Origin: Lysobacteraceae bacterium 2PB
GTDB lineage: Bacteria; Pseudomonadota; Gammaproteobacteria; Xanthomonadales; Xanthomonadaceae
Length of the DNA stretch: 64,000 nt
Assembly (NCBI GenBank): GCA_005502915.1
Contig: SCMT01000009.1
Location: 62,001 to 126,000 of the forward strand
Reading direction: 5' to 3'
Under the pieces are notes generated by a model that saw only the letters and a list, made by a program, of their open reading frames with translations, searched no databases and was not told the origin of the DNA. Both the position numbers and the translations under genes were made by a program. Below, piece by piece: positions 34,897 through 44,517 of the stretch (its first letter is position 1; each line of letters begins with the position of its first letter).

Positions 34897-35664
34897 ATGC
34901 AATCGAACACCAGGATCCTGTCTCTGGCGCTGGTCGCCTGCCTCGCGCTGTTCGCTGCCGACGCCGCCGCGCGCAAGCAGAGGGTGAAGATCGATGCCGC
35001 CGAGGCGGCGGTGTCGTCCGATGTCGACGCCGACATCCGCAAGCGCTTCGAAGACCTCTATCCCGGCAGCGCGAACATCCTCAACTACCGCTACCGGCTG
35101 TACGGTCACCTCGCTGCCGCCGAGCGCCGCTGGCCCGATGCCGCCAACGATTTCCGCATCGCCGCCAGCTACGCGGACAAGTACTCGCAGCATCGCCTGA
35201 GCCTGCTCTACTGGCACGGCGTGGGCGTCGAGAAGGATCGCGTCCAGGCCTACCTGTGGGCCGACCTCGCCGCCGAGCGCGGCTATACCGAATTCCTCGC
35301 GGTGCGCGAGCGCATGTGGCGCCAGCTCGACGAAGCCGAGCGCGCCGCCGCCGTCGAACGCGGTCCCGCGCTGTACGAACACTATGGCGATCCGGCCGCG
35401 AAGCAGCGCCAGAAGTACCAGTGGCTGCTGGGCCAGGCCGCCAGCCTGCTGCGCCGCGAACGCCTGGCCGTCGTCGATTTCGAGGACTACTGGCGCAAGG
35501 TCGACGCCCCCTGGGTGCCGCCGAAGAACGCGACCGTCACGATCGGCGAGATCGAGGAGGTCGACGCGCCGAAGCGCAAGTCCTCGCGCAGGCGCCGCGC
35601 CGATCCGGAGCCGGTCCCCGAACCCGTGCCCGAACTGCCGCCCGATTCGCCACCGCATCGCTGA
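34897..35664 (+). CDS. Secreted Sel1-like repeat protein, paralog B
   Basis: A 255-aa exported protein (signal peptide MQSNTRILSLALVACLALFA, cleavage near DAAA). The Sel1-like helical pair (DAANDFRIAASYADKYSQHR, LSLLYWHGVGVEKDRVQA, YLWADLAAERGY) aligns with that of the gene at 33829. So does the C-terminal module, ending ITIGEIEE before a Lys/Arg- and Pro-rich tail. The start has AGGGG about 6 bp upstream. Function is unknown. The strongly basic tail after the ITIGEIE segment, absent in paralog A, could contact nucleic acid or an acidic envelope polymer, but that is a guess. Confidence 0.82.
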   Translation: MQSNTRILSLALVACLALFAADAAARKQRVKIDAAEAAVSSDVDADIRKRFEDLYPGSANILNYRYRLYGHLAAAERRWPDAANDFRIAASYADKYSQHRLSLLYWHGVGVEKDRVQAYLWADLAAERGYTEFLAVRERMWRQLDEAERAAAVERGPALYEHYGDPAAKQRQKYQWLLGQAASLLRRERLAVVDFEDYWRKVDAPWVPPKNATVTIGEIEEVDAPKRKSSRRRRADPEPVPEPVPELPPDSPPHR

Positions 35665-35715
35665 GCCGATCTGCCCGGGTCGACCCTGCCCGGATCGACG
35701 CCGCAGCCCGGCGGC

Positions 35716-35721
35716 TATACT
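35716..35721 (+). promoter_or_regulatory. -10 element of tdk implying a leaderless mRNA
   Basis: TATACT ends 6 bp before the tdk ATG, so a normal +1 would fall on or next to the A of the ATG. No Shine-Dalgarno sequence precedes the gene, in agreement with a leaderless transcript. The -35 region is weak. Confidence 0.45.
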
Positions 35722-35727
35722 GCCGCG

Positions 35728-36351
35728 ATGGCGAAACTGTACTTCTACTACTCGGCGATGAACGCCGGGAAGACCACCACGCTGCTGCAGTCGGCGCACA
35801 ACTATCGCGAGCGCGGCATGCGCGTGCTGATCCTCACGCCGAAGCTGGATTTCCGCGGCGGGTCGGGTACGGTCGCCTCGCGGATCGGCCTGAGCGCGCA
35901 GGGCGTGGCCTTCGAGCGCGACAGCGACCTCGATGCCCTCGTCCACGCCGACATCGCCGCGCGCGGCAAGCTCGACTGCGTGCTGGTCGACGAAGCGCAG
36001 TTCCTCACCCGGTCCCAGGTCTGGCAGCTGAGCGAGGTCGTCGACCGCCTGCGCATTCCGGTGCTGTGCTACGGCCTGCGCACCGATTTCCGCGGTGAAC
36101 TGTTCGAGGGCAGCCAGTACCTGCTGGCCTGGGCCGACGAGCTGACCGAGATCAAGACCATCTGCCACAGTGGCAAGAAGGCGACCATGACCGTGCGCGT
36201 CGACGACCAGGGCCTGGCCGTGCAGGACGGCCCGCAGGTGGAGATCGGCGGCAACGAGCGCTATGTCTCCGTCAGCCGCGCCGAGTTCAAGAAGGTCATG
36301 CGCGGCGAAGGCCGGATCGAGCCGCTGCAGCAGCCGCTGCCGCTGGAGTGA
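35728..36351 (+). CDS. tdk: Thymidine kinase
   Basis: Type II (TK1-like) thymidine kinase that phosphorylates thymidine to dTMP in the salvage pathway. The 207-aa product has the P-loop SAMNAGKTT at residues 9-17, the Walker B-like VDEAQFL near 90, and the lasso-loop segment [17 protein letters not shown]. Of the four zinc ligands of the classic family only one cysteine is visible (TICHSGKK); the later pair is SVSRAEF without cysteine. The structural zinc is therefore probably absent, a trait that may be shared by relatives. It follows the Sel1-like gene with its own promoter. Confidence 0.95.
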   Translation: MAKLYFYYSAMNAGKTTTLLQSAHNYRERGMRVLILTPKLDFRGGSGTVASRIGLSAQGVAFERDSDLDALVHADIAARGKLDCVLVDEAQFLTRSQVWQLSEVVDRLRIPVLCYGLRTDFRGELFEGSQYLLAWADELTEIKTICHSGKKATMTVRVDDQGLAVQDGPQVEIGGNERYVSVSRAEFKKVMRGEGRIEPLQQPLPLE

Positions 36352-36357
36352 GCAGCC

Positions 36358-36843
36358 TTGGACGGGTCGAATCCATCCCTGCAGGTTCCCGATGCGTGGG
36401 TACGACGGACGTTCGACCTGCTCGGCGACGAATCCTTCTCGGAAGAACAGATCGAATGCGGCGTCCTGGGAGTGGTGAAGGACGCCGTTGTCGCAACGCG
36501 ACTGATCGATTGGGTACCGGAAGTGACGGCCATGGTGTTGATCCGCCACGTCGCGAATGTCTGTTTGCCAGATGAGTTCAGCGCAAGACGAGCCGATGGC
36601 CATTGGATCCGGATTCCCATGTCCCGCGAGCCGATCGTAGGGATTGCGATGGAGATGGCATCGAGATTGTTCCATTCCGCAGAGAGGTCTCGTGCGATTC
36701 GCATTGCGAACCGAAGTTCGGCGATGGATGCGATCAATCGCGCGATGAACGGCGGCAAATCGCTCGGGGACCTGGATGGCGCGAAGCTTTCCGGCCCTGA
36801 ATTGATCGGGATTGCGGCCGAGGTCTATTTCCCTCCCGCCTAG
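36358..36843 (+). CDS. Hypothetical protein, compositionally atypical
   Basis: A 161-aa soluble protein with no signal peptide, membrane segment or recognised motif. The likely start is TTG 36358, 6 bp after the tdk stop codon and about 9 bp after GGAG. Its base composition and codon choice (GTT, ATT, GAA, CGA, TTG) are visibly more A+T-rich than its neighbours, suggesting recent arrival. The product is predicted to be mainly helical with an acidic first third. A small immunity-type or regulatory role could be imagined, but nothing in sequence shows it. Confidence 0.6.
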   Translation: MDGSNPSLQVPDAWVRRTFDLLGDESFSEEQIECGVLGVVKDAVVATRLIDWVPEVTAMVLIRHVANVCLPDEFSARRADGHWIRIPMSREPIVGIAMEMASRLFHSAERSRAIRIANRSSAMDAINRAMNGGKSLGDLDGAKLSGPELIGIAAEVYFPPA

Positions 36844-36870
36844 AGGAACCATTCCCGCGACAGGGATCGA

Positions 36871-37329
36871 TCAACGTGCCGGCGGCAGCGCGGGGAAGTC
36901 GGCGCGCGTCTCGTCGAAGAATGTCAGGTCGATCCCGCCCAGCGCGACGTCCGCGGCCAGCGTGATCGTCTTCGGCTGATCCGGGCACGGCGCGCGGATG
37001 CATTGCACCGCCTGCATGTGGCCGCCGTGGCGGTACATCCCCCTCGCGGCTTCCGCGAACACCTGGTACTCGCCCGGCGGCAGGCCGTCGATGCCGTAGG
37101 TGTCGTCCCCGGCCCGGGTGCTCGTGCAGCGATGCGGCTCGCGCGTCGGTGCTGTCGACAGCGCGCAGATGCGCATGGCGGGCACGACGTGCGCCGGATG
37201 CTGGATCACGCCTTCGATGCTGCCCGTGGCGGGCTGCGGGATGCCTGCGGCCGTGGCGCATCCGGCCAGCAGGAGCGCTGCCGCCAGCGGGATCAACAGG
37301 GGGGCGTGGAAGCGGGCGTGCATGGTCAT
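36871..37329 (-). CDS. Small predicted lipoprotein with carboxypeptidase-regulatory-like fold
   Basis: A 152-aa protein with lipoprotein signal (MTMHARFHAPLLIPLAAALL, lipobox LAG-C). The mature part resembles a beta-sandwich of the carboxypeptidase-regulatory type: GSIEGVIQHPAHVVPAM at its start and YGIDGLPPGEYQVFAEA, a pattern common in such domains. It includes four cysteines, probably two disulfides. The ATG at 37329 has GGAG 8 bp upstream and lies 13 bp after the stop of the kinase gene, so it is the last gene of a sigma factor-kinase-lipoprotein operon. As an envelope protein it could be a sensor or target of that operon (inference). Confidence 0.75.
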   Translation of the reverse strand: MTMHARFHAPLLIPLAAALLLAGCATAAGIPQPATGSIEGVIQHPAHVVPAMRICALSTAPTREPHRCTSTRAGDDTYGIDGLPPGEYQVFAEAARGMYRHGGHMQAVQCIRAPCPDQPKTITLAADVALGGIDLTFFDETRADFPALPPAR

Positions 37330-37342
37330 GGGTGGACTCCAG

Positions 37343-40162
<2,820 letters not shown>

Positions 40163-40236
40163 CGGTGGGGCGTCGGGGCCTGGGTGGGCTCATCCTCGCA
40201 CGGGCCACGGGCCCGCGCGAAGTGTCGCGTCGACAG

Positions 40237-40839
40237 TCAGCGTTCGCCGTTCTCGCCGCCCAGCGAGGCGAGCAGGAACAGCCGCGCCTTCTGCCAGTCG
40301 CGGCGGATGCTGCGCTCGGAACGCTTCATCAGCTCGGCGATTTCCTGCTCGGACAGGCCCGCGAAATAGCGCAGTTCGACCACCTGTGCCAGCTTCGCAT
40401 CCACGGCGGCGAGCTTGGTCAGCGCGGTGTCCAGGCCCAGCATGTCCTCGTCCAGGCGCAATCCGCCCTCGACGTCGTCCGGCAGCTCGGTCACGCGGTG
40501 CAGGTCGCCGCCGCGCTTCTGCGCCAGGCGCTGGCGGGCGTAGTCCACCACCACGCTGCGCATCGCCGAGGCGGCGTAGGCGAAGAAATGCGCGCGGTCG
40601 TCGAACTGCACGTCGCGACGGCCGATCAGCTTGAGGTAGGCCTCATGCACCAGCGCCGTGGCGTCGAGCGTCTGCCCGTACTGCCCTGCGAGCTGGCGCC
40701 GGGCCATCGAATGCAGTTCGTTGTAGAGCGTGCCCAGCACGCGGTCCAGGGCGCCGCGGTCGCCGCCGCGGGCGGCATCCAGCCACTGGGTGATTTCGGC
40801 GCTTTGTTCGGCGTGATCGCTCATCAACGGGGGACGCAT
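40237..40839 (-). CDS. ECF-like RNA polymerase sigma factor associated with Ser/Thr kinase
   Basis: A 200-aa sigma factor of the ECF-like (Sigma70_ECF, TIGR02999) type. Region 2 includes ALVHEAYLKLIGRRDVQFDDR and FFAYAASAMRSVVVDYARQR; region 4 includes VVELRYFAGLSEQEIAEL with a helix-turn-helix ending SIRRDWQKARLFL. ATG 40839 is used: the frame also opens at a TTG two codons earlier, and GGAT precedes the ATG by about 8 bp. No anti-sigma gene is adjacent. Members of this group are known to be encoded beside eukaryotic-like kinases, and the neighbouring kinase fits that. TATAGT at 40858-40863 is a candidate -10 box close upstream. Confidence 0.9.
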   Translation of the reverse strand: MRPPLMSDHAEQSAEITQWLDAARGGDRGALDRVLGTLYNELHSMARRQLAGQYGQTLDATALVHEAYLKLIGRRDVQFDDRAHFFAYAASAMRSVVVDYARQRLAQKRGGDLHRVTELPDDVEGGLRLDEDMLGLDTALTKLAAVDAKLAQVVELRYFAGLSEQEIAELMKRSERSIRRDWQKARLFLLASLGGENGER

Positions 40840-40857
40840 CGGCAAGATCCGGAAACG

Positions 40858-40863
40858 ACTATA
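40858..40863 (-). promoter_or_regulatory. Candidate -10 element of the sigma factor operon
   Basis: TATAGT on the minus strand, 18 bp before the ATG, with TTCGGG 17 bp further upstream as a poor -35 box. It would give a leader of about 11 nt. Confidence 0.35.
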
Positions 40864-40920
40864 CCCCGAATGCCCGCGTGCCCGAACCGGGCGCGAGCGT
40901 CTGTTTTTGCGATGTGGTGA

Positions 40921-41811
40921 CTATTTTTGACAGTGCCCGCACCAGGTGGTGGCCCGCTGCGCCAGCATCGACTGCTTCAGCGCCCGTCCGCAGCGGGGGC
41001 AGGGCTCGCCGCCGCGACCGTAGACCGACAGCTCCTGTTCGAAATAACCGGGCGCCCCGTCGGGGCTGATGAAATCGCGCAGCGTGGTCCCGCCCCGGCG
41101 GATCGCGTAATCGAGGATCGCCCGCACCTCGCGCGCGATGGCCGCATAGCGTTCGCGCGACACCTTGCCCGCCGCGCGCGTCGGCGACACCCCCGCCGCG
41201 AACAGCGCCTCGGCCACGTAGATGTTGCCCACGCCGACCACGATCTTCTGGTCCATCAGGAACGCCTTCACCGCCACATTGCGGCCCCGGCTGCGTTCGA
41301 ACAGGTAATCCCCGTCGAAGTCGTCGGACAGCGGCTCCGGCCCCAGCTCGCGCAGCAGTTCGTGCGTCTCGCCCGGCGCCTGCCACAGCAGGCAGCCGAA
41401 GCGGCGCGGATCGTTGAAGCGCAGCACGCGCGCATTCATTGATGTGTGCAATGCATGCGCCGCGTTCTTCTCCCTCCCCCGCGCGCGGGGGAGGGGTGGG
41501 GTGGGGGCAAGGCCCTCGATGACCATGTCCACGTGATCGTGCGCCCGCACCGGCGTGTCGACCGGCAGCACGCGCATGCTGCCCGACATGCCGAGATGCC
41601 AGATCGCCGTACCGATCTCCGTGTCCATCAGCAGGTACTTCGCGCGCCGCCGTACCGCGGTGATGGTACTCGTCGGCAGCAGGTCGGAAATCTCGCGCGG
41701 GATGGGCCAGCGCAGGTCCGGCCGACGCAGCGTCACCGACGCGATGCGCCGGCCTTCCAGGTGCGGCGCGAGTCCGCGCCGCGTGGTTTCGACTTCGGGG
41801 AGTTCGGGCAT
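40921..41811 (-). CDS. mutM: Formamidopyrimidine-DNA glycosylase with an in-frame palindrome insertion
   Basis: MutM (Fpg) removes 8-oxoguanine and formamidopyrimidines from DNA. The 296-aa product starts MPELPEVE with catalytic Pro2 and Glu3 and has the binding residues of the family (Lys58 in AKYLL) and the zinc finger CPRCGRALKQ...TWCGHCQK at the C-terminus. The usual length is about 270. The extra ~26 residues (101-126) interrupt the helix-beta junction between HDHVDMVIEG and ARVLRFNDPRRFG, where E. coli MutM has only a few residues. The DNA encoding them contains a 24-bp palindrome of the intergenic repeat type (see 41466-41508). All catalytic elements flanking the insert are intact, so the enzyme may still work. 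Confidence 0.93.
   Translation of the reverse strand: MPELPEVETTRRGLAPHLEGRRIASVTLRRPDLRWPIPREISDLLPTSTITAVRRRAKYLLMDTEIGTAIWHLGMSGSMRVLPVDTPVRAHDHVDMVIEGLAPTPPLPRARGREKNAAHALHTSMNARVLRFNDPRRFGCLLWQAPGETHELLRELGPEPLSDDFDGDYLFERSRGRNVAVKAFLMDQKIVVGVGNIYVAEALFAAGVSPTRAAGKVSRERYAAIAREVRAILDYAIRRGGTTLRDFISPDGAPGYFEQELSVYGRGGEPCPRCGRALKQSMLAQRATTWCGHCQK
41466..41508. repeat. Intergenic palindromic repeat inside mutM
   Basis: CCCTCCCCCGCG pairs with CGCGGGGGAGGG (41472-41495, perfect 24-bp palindrome), flanked by GGTGGGGTGGGGGCAAGG. The arrangement matches the copies after glyS at 57113 (CCCTCTCCCCCGC...GCGGGGGAGAGGG, preceded by CTCACCC). Read in frame it encodes about residues 103-116 of MutM (PTPPLPRARGREK). 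Confidence 0.7.
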
Positions 41812-41818
41812 GGGGCGC

Positions 41819-42268
41819 TCAACCTTGACCGGGCTTGAAACAGAAATCCATGACTTCCTCCGCCAGTTGCTGGCAGTTCTGGTCGGCGCGCAGGCCATGC
41901 TTCTCGCAGAACGCGGACGATGCGCCCATGATCTCGCGGATCTGATCGATCGTGCCTTCGCCGTTGATCGTCGGGCAGATCGCGGTGTTGCGCTCCGCAG
42001 TTTCCAGGCAACCGTTGAGCCAGAACCGGCGGCCCAGCGCGCTGAACGTGCCGCGATCCTTGCGGTAGTCGGCGACGGCGCGCTCCACGCAGCCGACGCT
42101 GTCCAGCGATTCGCCGGCATCGCGGCCTTCCGCCATCAGTTTCTCGCCGCGATCCACCCAACCCTCGGCGTTCCGTGCCACGTACCAGACCACGCCGCCG
42201 AGGGCGAGCATCATCAGCAGGAAGACGCCGACGATGACGGAGAGGATGATTTTGGTGTTGCGTTGCAT
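41819..42268 (-). CDS. Membrane-anchored hypothetical protein
   Basis: A 149-aa protein with an N-terminal membrane segment (about residues 8-30, ILSVIVGVFLLMMLALGGVV) and a helical periplasmic part containing seven cysteines; I do not recognise a family. The start at 42268 follows AAGGACC 5 bp upstream; the frame is open to 42328 but with no ribosome site. It lies 7 bp upstream of mutM on the same strand, so it is likely the first gene of a mutM transcript. Spaced cysteines (C64, C91, C102, C125, C137, C146 by approximate count) suggest disulfides, in agreement with a periplasmic location. Confidence 0.65.
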   Translation of the reverse strand: MQRNTKIILSVIVGVFLLMMLALGGVVWYVARNAEGWVDRGEKLMAEGRDAGESLDSVGCVERAVADYRKDRGTFSALGRRFWLNGCLETAERNTAICPTINGEGTIDQIREIMGASSAFCEKHGLRADQNCQQLAEEVMDFCFKPGQG

Positions 42269-42390
42269 GGGCGGTCCTTCGTCGTTCTCGAAGGTCGAAA
42301 TGTATTGTTGCGATGAAGAGTGCCTCAACGCGCCGCCTTGGTCACGGCGGTACGAAAAGCCGGTGCGATCGATCGCCTCCTACGCGGGCA

Positions 42391-43341
42391 TCACACCCAC
42401 CCGTACCTCACCACATGGAAGAAGATCGGCGCGGCGAAGACGACGGAGTCGAGGCGATCGAGGATGCCGCCGTGGCCTTCGATCATGTGGCCCCAGTCCT
42501 TCACGCCCCGGTCGCGCTTGATCGCGGACATCACCAGGCCGCCGAAGAAACCCATCATGCAGATGACCAGGGCGACGAGCGCGGCTTCGACGGGCGTGAA
42601 CGGGGTGATGCCGTGCAGCGCGGCGCCGAGGGCCGTGGCGCTGGCGACGCCGCCGATCAGGCCTTCCCAGGTCTTCGACGGGGACAGCGAGGGCGCGACC
42701 TTGTGCTTGCCGAGCAGCTTGCCCCAGACGTACTGCAGCACGTCGCTGCCCTGGACCACGATCACCAGGAAGGCGATCAGCAGCAGGTTGCGGTTCTCGT
42801 AGCCGGGGATGTTCAGGCTCATCAGCGCCGGGACGTGGGAGAGGCAGAACACGCAGATCATCAGGCCCCACTGCACCTTCGACGCGCGTTCGAGGAAGCG
42901 CGTGGTGTCGGCGGACAGCGCGGCGAAGATCGGCAGCAGCAGGAAGGCGTAGACCGGGATGAAGATCGAGTACAGGCCGTACCAGTCGATCCACACCAGC
43001 GCATACTGCACCGGCAGCGCGATGAAGAAGGCGAGCATCAGCACCAGATGATCGCCGCGCCGCGTGTAGCACAGGGTGATGTACTCGCGCAGCGCGAAGA
43101 ACGACAGCAGCGCGAACAGCACGATCACCCCGCCTTTGCCGAACCAGAACGCGGCGGCGAGCACGCCGACCATCCACCACCATGCGCGGATGCGGCTGTT
43201 GAGATTGTCGATGGTGGGGTGCGGGCCGTCCGGCGCGAGGCGCAGCTTGAGCACCCAGCCGACGATGGAGGCGACGGTGAGCACGACGACGGCACCGGCG
43301 AAGATCGGCAGCGCGTACAGGGTCGGGAAGGGGTTCTGCAT
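42391..43341 (-). CDS. CdsA-like phosphatidate cytidylyltransferase (YnbB-type)
   Basis: A 316-aa inner-membrane protein with about eight spans. CdsA-type enzymes make CDP-diacylglycerol from phosphatidic acid and CTP. The family signature S-x-S-K-T-x-E-G-x3-G is present as SPSKTWEGLIGG near residue 220, followed by KRDRGVKDWGHMIEGHGGILDRLDS, which contains the conserved acidic residues of the active site (shown here to identify the region, key residues D and H). It is the last gene of a lipid operon (42391-48378) and matches E. coli YnbB in context. Housekeeping CdsA is expected elsewhere in the genome, so this copy is probably dedicated to a special lipid. Confidence 0.88.
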   Translation of the reverse strand: MQNPFPTLYALPIFAGAVVVLTVASIVGWVLKLRLAPDGPHPTIDNLNSRIRAWWWMVGVLAAAFWFGKGGVIVLFALLSFFALREYITLCYTRRGDHLVLMLAFFIALPVQYALVWIDWYGLYSIFIPVYAFLLLPIFAALSADTTRFLERASKVQWGLMICVFCLSHVPALMSLNIPGYENRNLLLIAFLVIVVQGSDVLQYVWGKLLGKHKVAPSLSPSKTWEGLIGGVASATALGAALHGITPFTPVEAALVALVICMMGFFGGLVMSAIKRDRGVKDWGHMIEGHGGILDRLDSVVFAAPIFFHVVRYGWV

Positions 43342-43373
43342 GGCGGTCCGGTCGGGAATGGATCAGGGAAGCA

Positions 43374-44039
43374 TCAGAGGGGATCGAACGGGGTCGCGTC
43401 GCTGGGCGTGTCGTCCTCGTCTTCGCGCGGACGCAGCGCCAGCATGGCGTCGCGCGCGCGGGCGAGGAAGGCGGCCTTGTCCTCGCCGTCGACGCGTGCC
43501 AGCGGCGGGCCGAAGGTCACGGTGCACAGCAGCGGCACCGGGATGAGCTCGCCCTTGGGCATGACCCGGCCGAGGTTGTTCATCCACACCGGCACCAGCT
43601 CGGCGCGCGGGTACTGCGTGGCCAGATGGAACAGGCCGCTCTTGAACGGCAGCAGCACCGCGTCGGTGGTGTTGCGCGTGCCTTCCGGGAAGATGATCAG
43701 CGAATCGCCGCCCGCCAGGGCGTCGACCATCTGCTGCACCGGGTCCGGCGCGCCCTCGCGGCGCTCGCGGTCGATCAGCACCGCGCGGAACACCTTGCCG
43801 CCCATGAAGCGACGCAGCGCGTCCTTGTTCCAGTAGTCCGCGCCGGCCACCGGCCGCGTGCGCCTGCGCAGCCAGGGCGGCAGCGAGGCCCACAGCAGCA
43901 CGAAATCGCCATGGCTGGCGTGGTTGGCGAAATAGATGCGCTGCGCCGCGTTCGGCGTGCAGCCGCGCCAGTAGGCCTGGGCGCCGGTGAGCAGGCGGAT
44001 GAAGCCGATGATGATGCGGGCGATCAGGCGTTCGAGCAT
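43374..44039 (-). CDS. PlsC-like 1-acylglycerol-3-phosphate acyltransferase
   Basis: A 221-aa membrane-associated acyltransferase. The catalytic HX4D is NHASHGD (His40, Asp45), and the glycerophosphate-binding motif is FPEGTRNT near residue 131. The length is short for PlsC, with an N-terminal amphipathic helix and one hydrophobic anchor (IARIIIGFIRLL). It lies between the CdsA-like gene (32 bp away) and a small membrane protein gene (37 bp away) in the lipid operon. Its acyl acceptor may be the phosphatidic-acid precursor used by that operon; the acyl specificity is unknown. Confidence 0.87.
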   Translation of the reverse strand: MLERLIARIIIGFIRLLTGAQAYWRGCTPNAAQRIYFANHASHGDFVLLWASLPPWLRRRTRPVAGADYWNKDALRRFMGGKVFRAVLIDRERREGAPDPVQQMVDALAGGDSLIIFPEGTRNTTDAVLLPFKSGLFHLATQYPRAELVPVWMNNLGRVMPKGELIPVPLLCTVTFGPPLARVDGEDKAAFLARARDAMLALRPREDEDDTPSDATPFDPL

Positions 44040-44076
44040 CGAGACATGGACAAGCGTGGCCGGCGGGAGGCGCCGC

Positions 44077-44517
44077 TCAGGACGATACCACCGCGAGCAG
44101 GGTCAACGCGGCCTGGGCGACCACCACCGACAGATGCCAGCGCCACAGCCTGCGGCCGCCGGCGATGCGGTCGTCGAGCGAACGCGGCGCGGCGTGCTGA
44201 ACGCCGATCGCGGCCAGGCCGTCGTCCAGGGCCGAGAGGTTCGCGATGCGACCGGCGGCGAGATCCGCGAACAGGCCGGCGTCCAGGCGCAGGCGCAGCG
44301 CGAAGTAGCGTTCGACCAGGCCGAGCAGTGCGATGCCGAGTGCGAGCACCAGATCCTCATCGCGCCACGCGCCGGCTGCCATGCCGAGCAGTATCAGACC
44401 CGTGCAGGCCAGCCCCAGCAGGCCCGCGGCCTGTGCGGCATCCATGCGCCGGGCGACGACGGCGCAGCGCGCGCGGTCGCGGTCGTCGAGGGATGCGGAG
44501 GCGTCCTGGTCGGTCAT
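44077..44517 (-). CDS. Small membrane protein of the lipid operon
   Basis: A 146-aa protein with hydrophobic segments at about residues 33-50, 57-74 and 126-144. No family is recognised. Its ATG overlaps the stop of the phosphatase gene by 4 bp (44514-44517), so it is translationally coupled and is certainly part of the operon. It has no enzymatic motif. A hydrophilic cytoplasmic N-terminus (TDQDASASLDDRDRARC) precedes the first span. It may be a subunit or chaperone for the other membrane enzymes; that is inference from position only. Confidence 0.75.
   Translation of the reverse strand: MTDQDASASLDDRDRARCAVVARRMDAAQAAGLLGLACTGLILLGMAAGAWRDEDLVLALGIALLGLVERYFALRLRLDAGLFADLAAGRIANLSALDDGLAAIGVQHAAPRSLDDRIAGGRRLWRWHLSVVVAQAALTLLAVVSS

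Noticed and set aside
40921-42120. A longer MutM start at 42120
   Set aside because: The extension lies over the upstream gene and lacks the obligatory N-terminal MPELPE; the catalytic Pro must be residue 2, so the ATG at 41811 is right.
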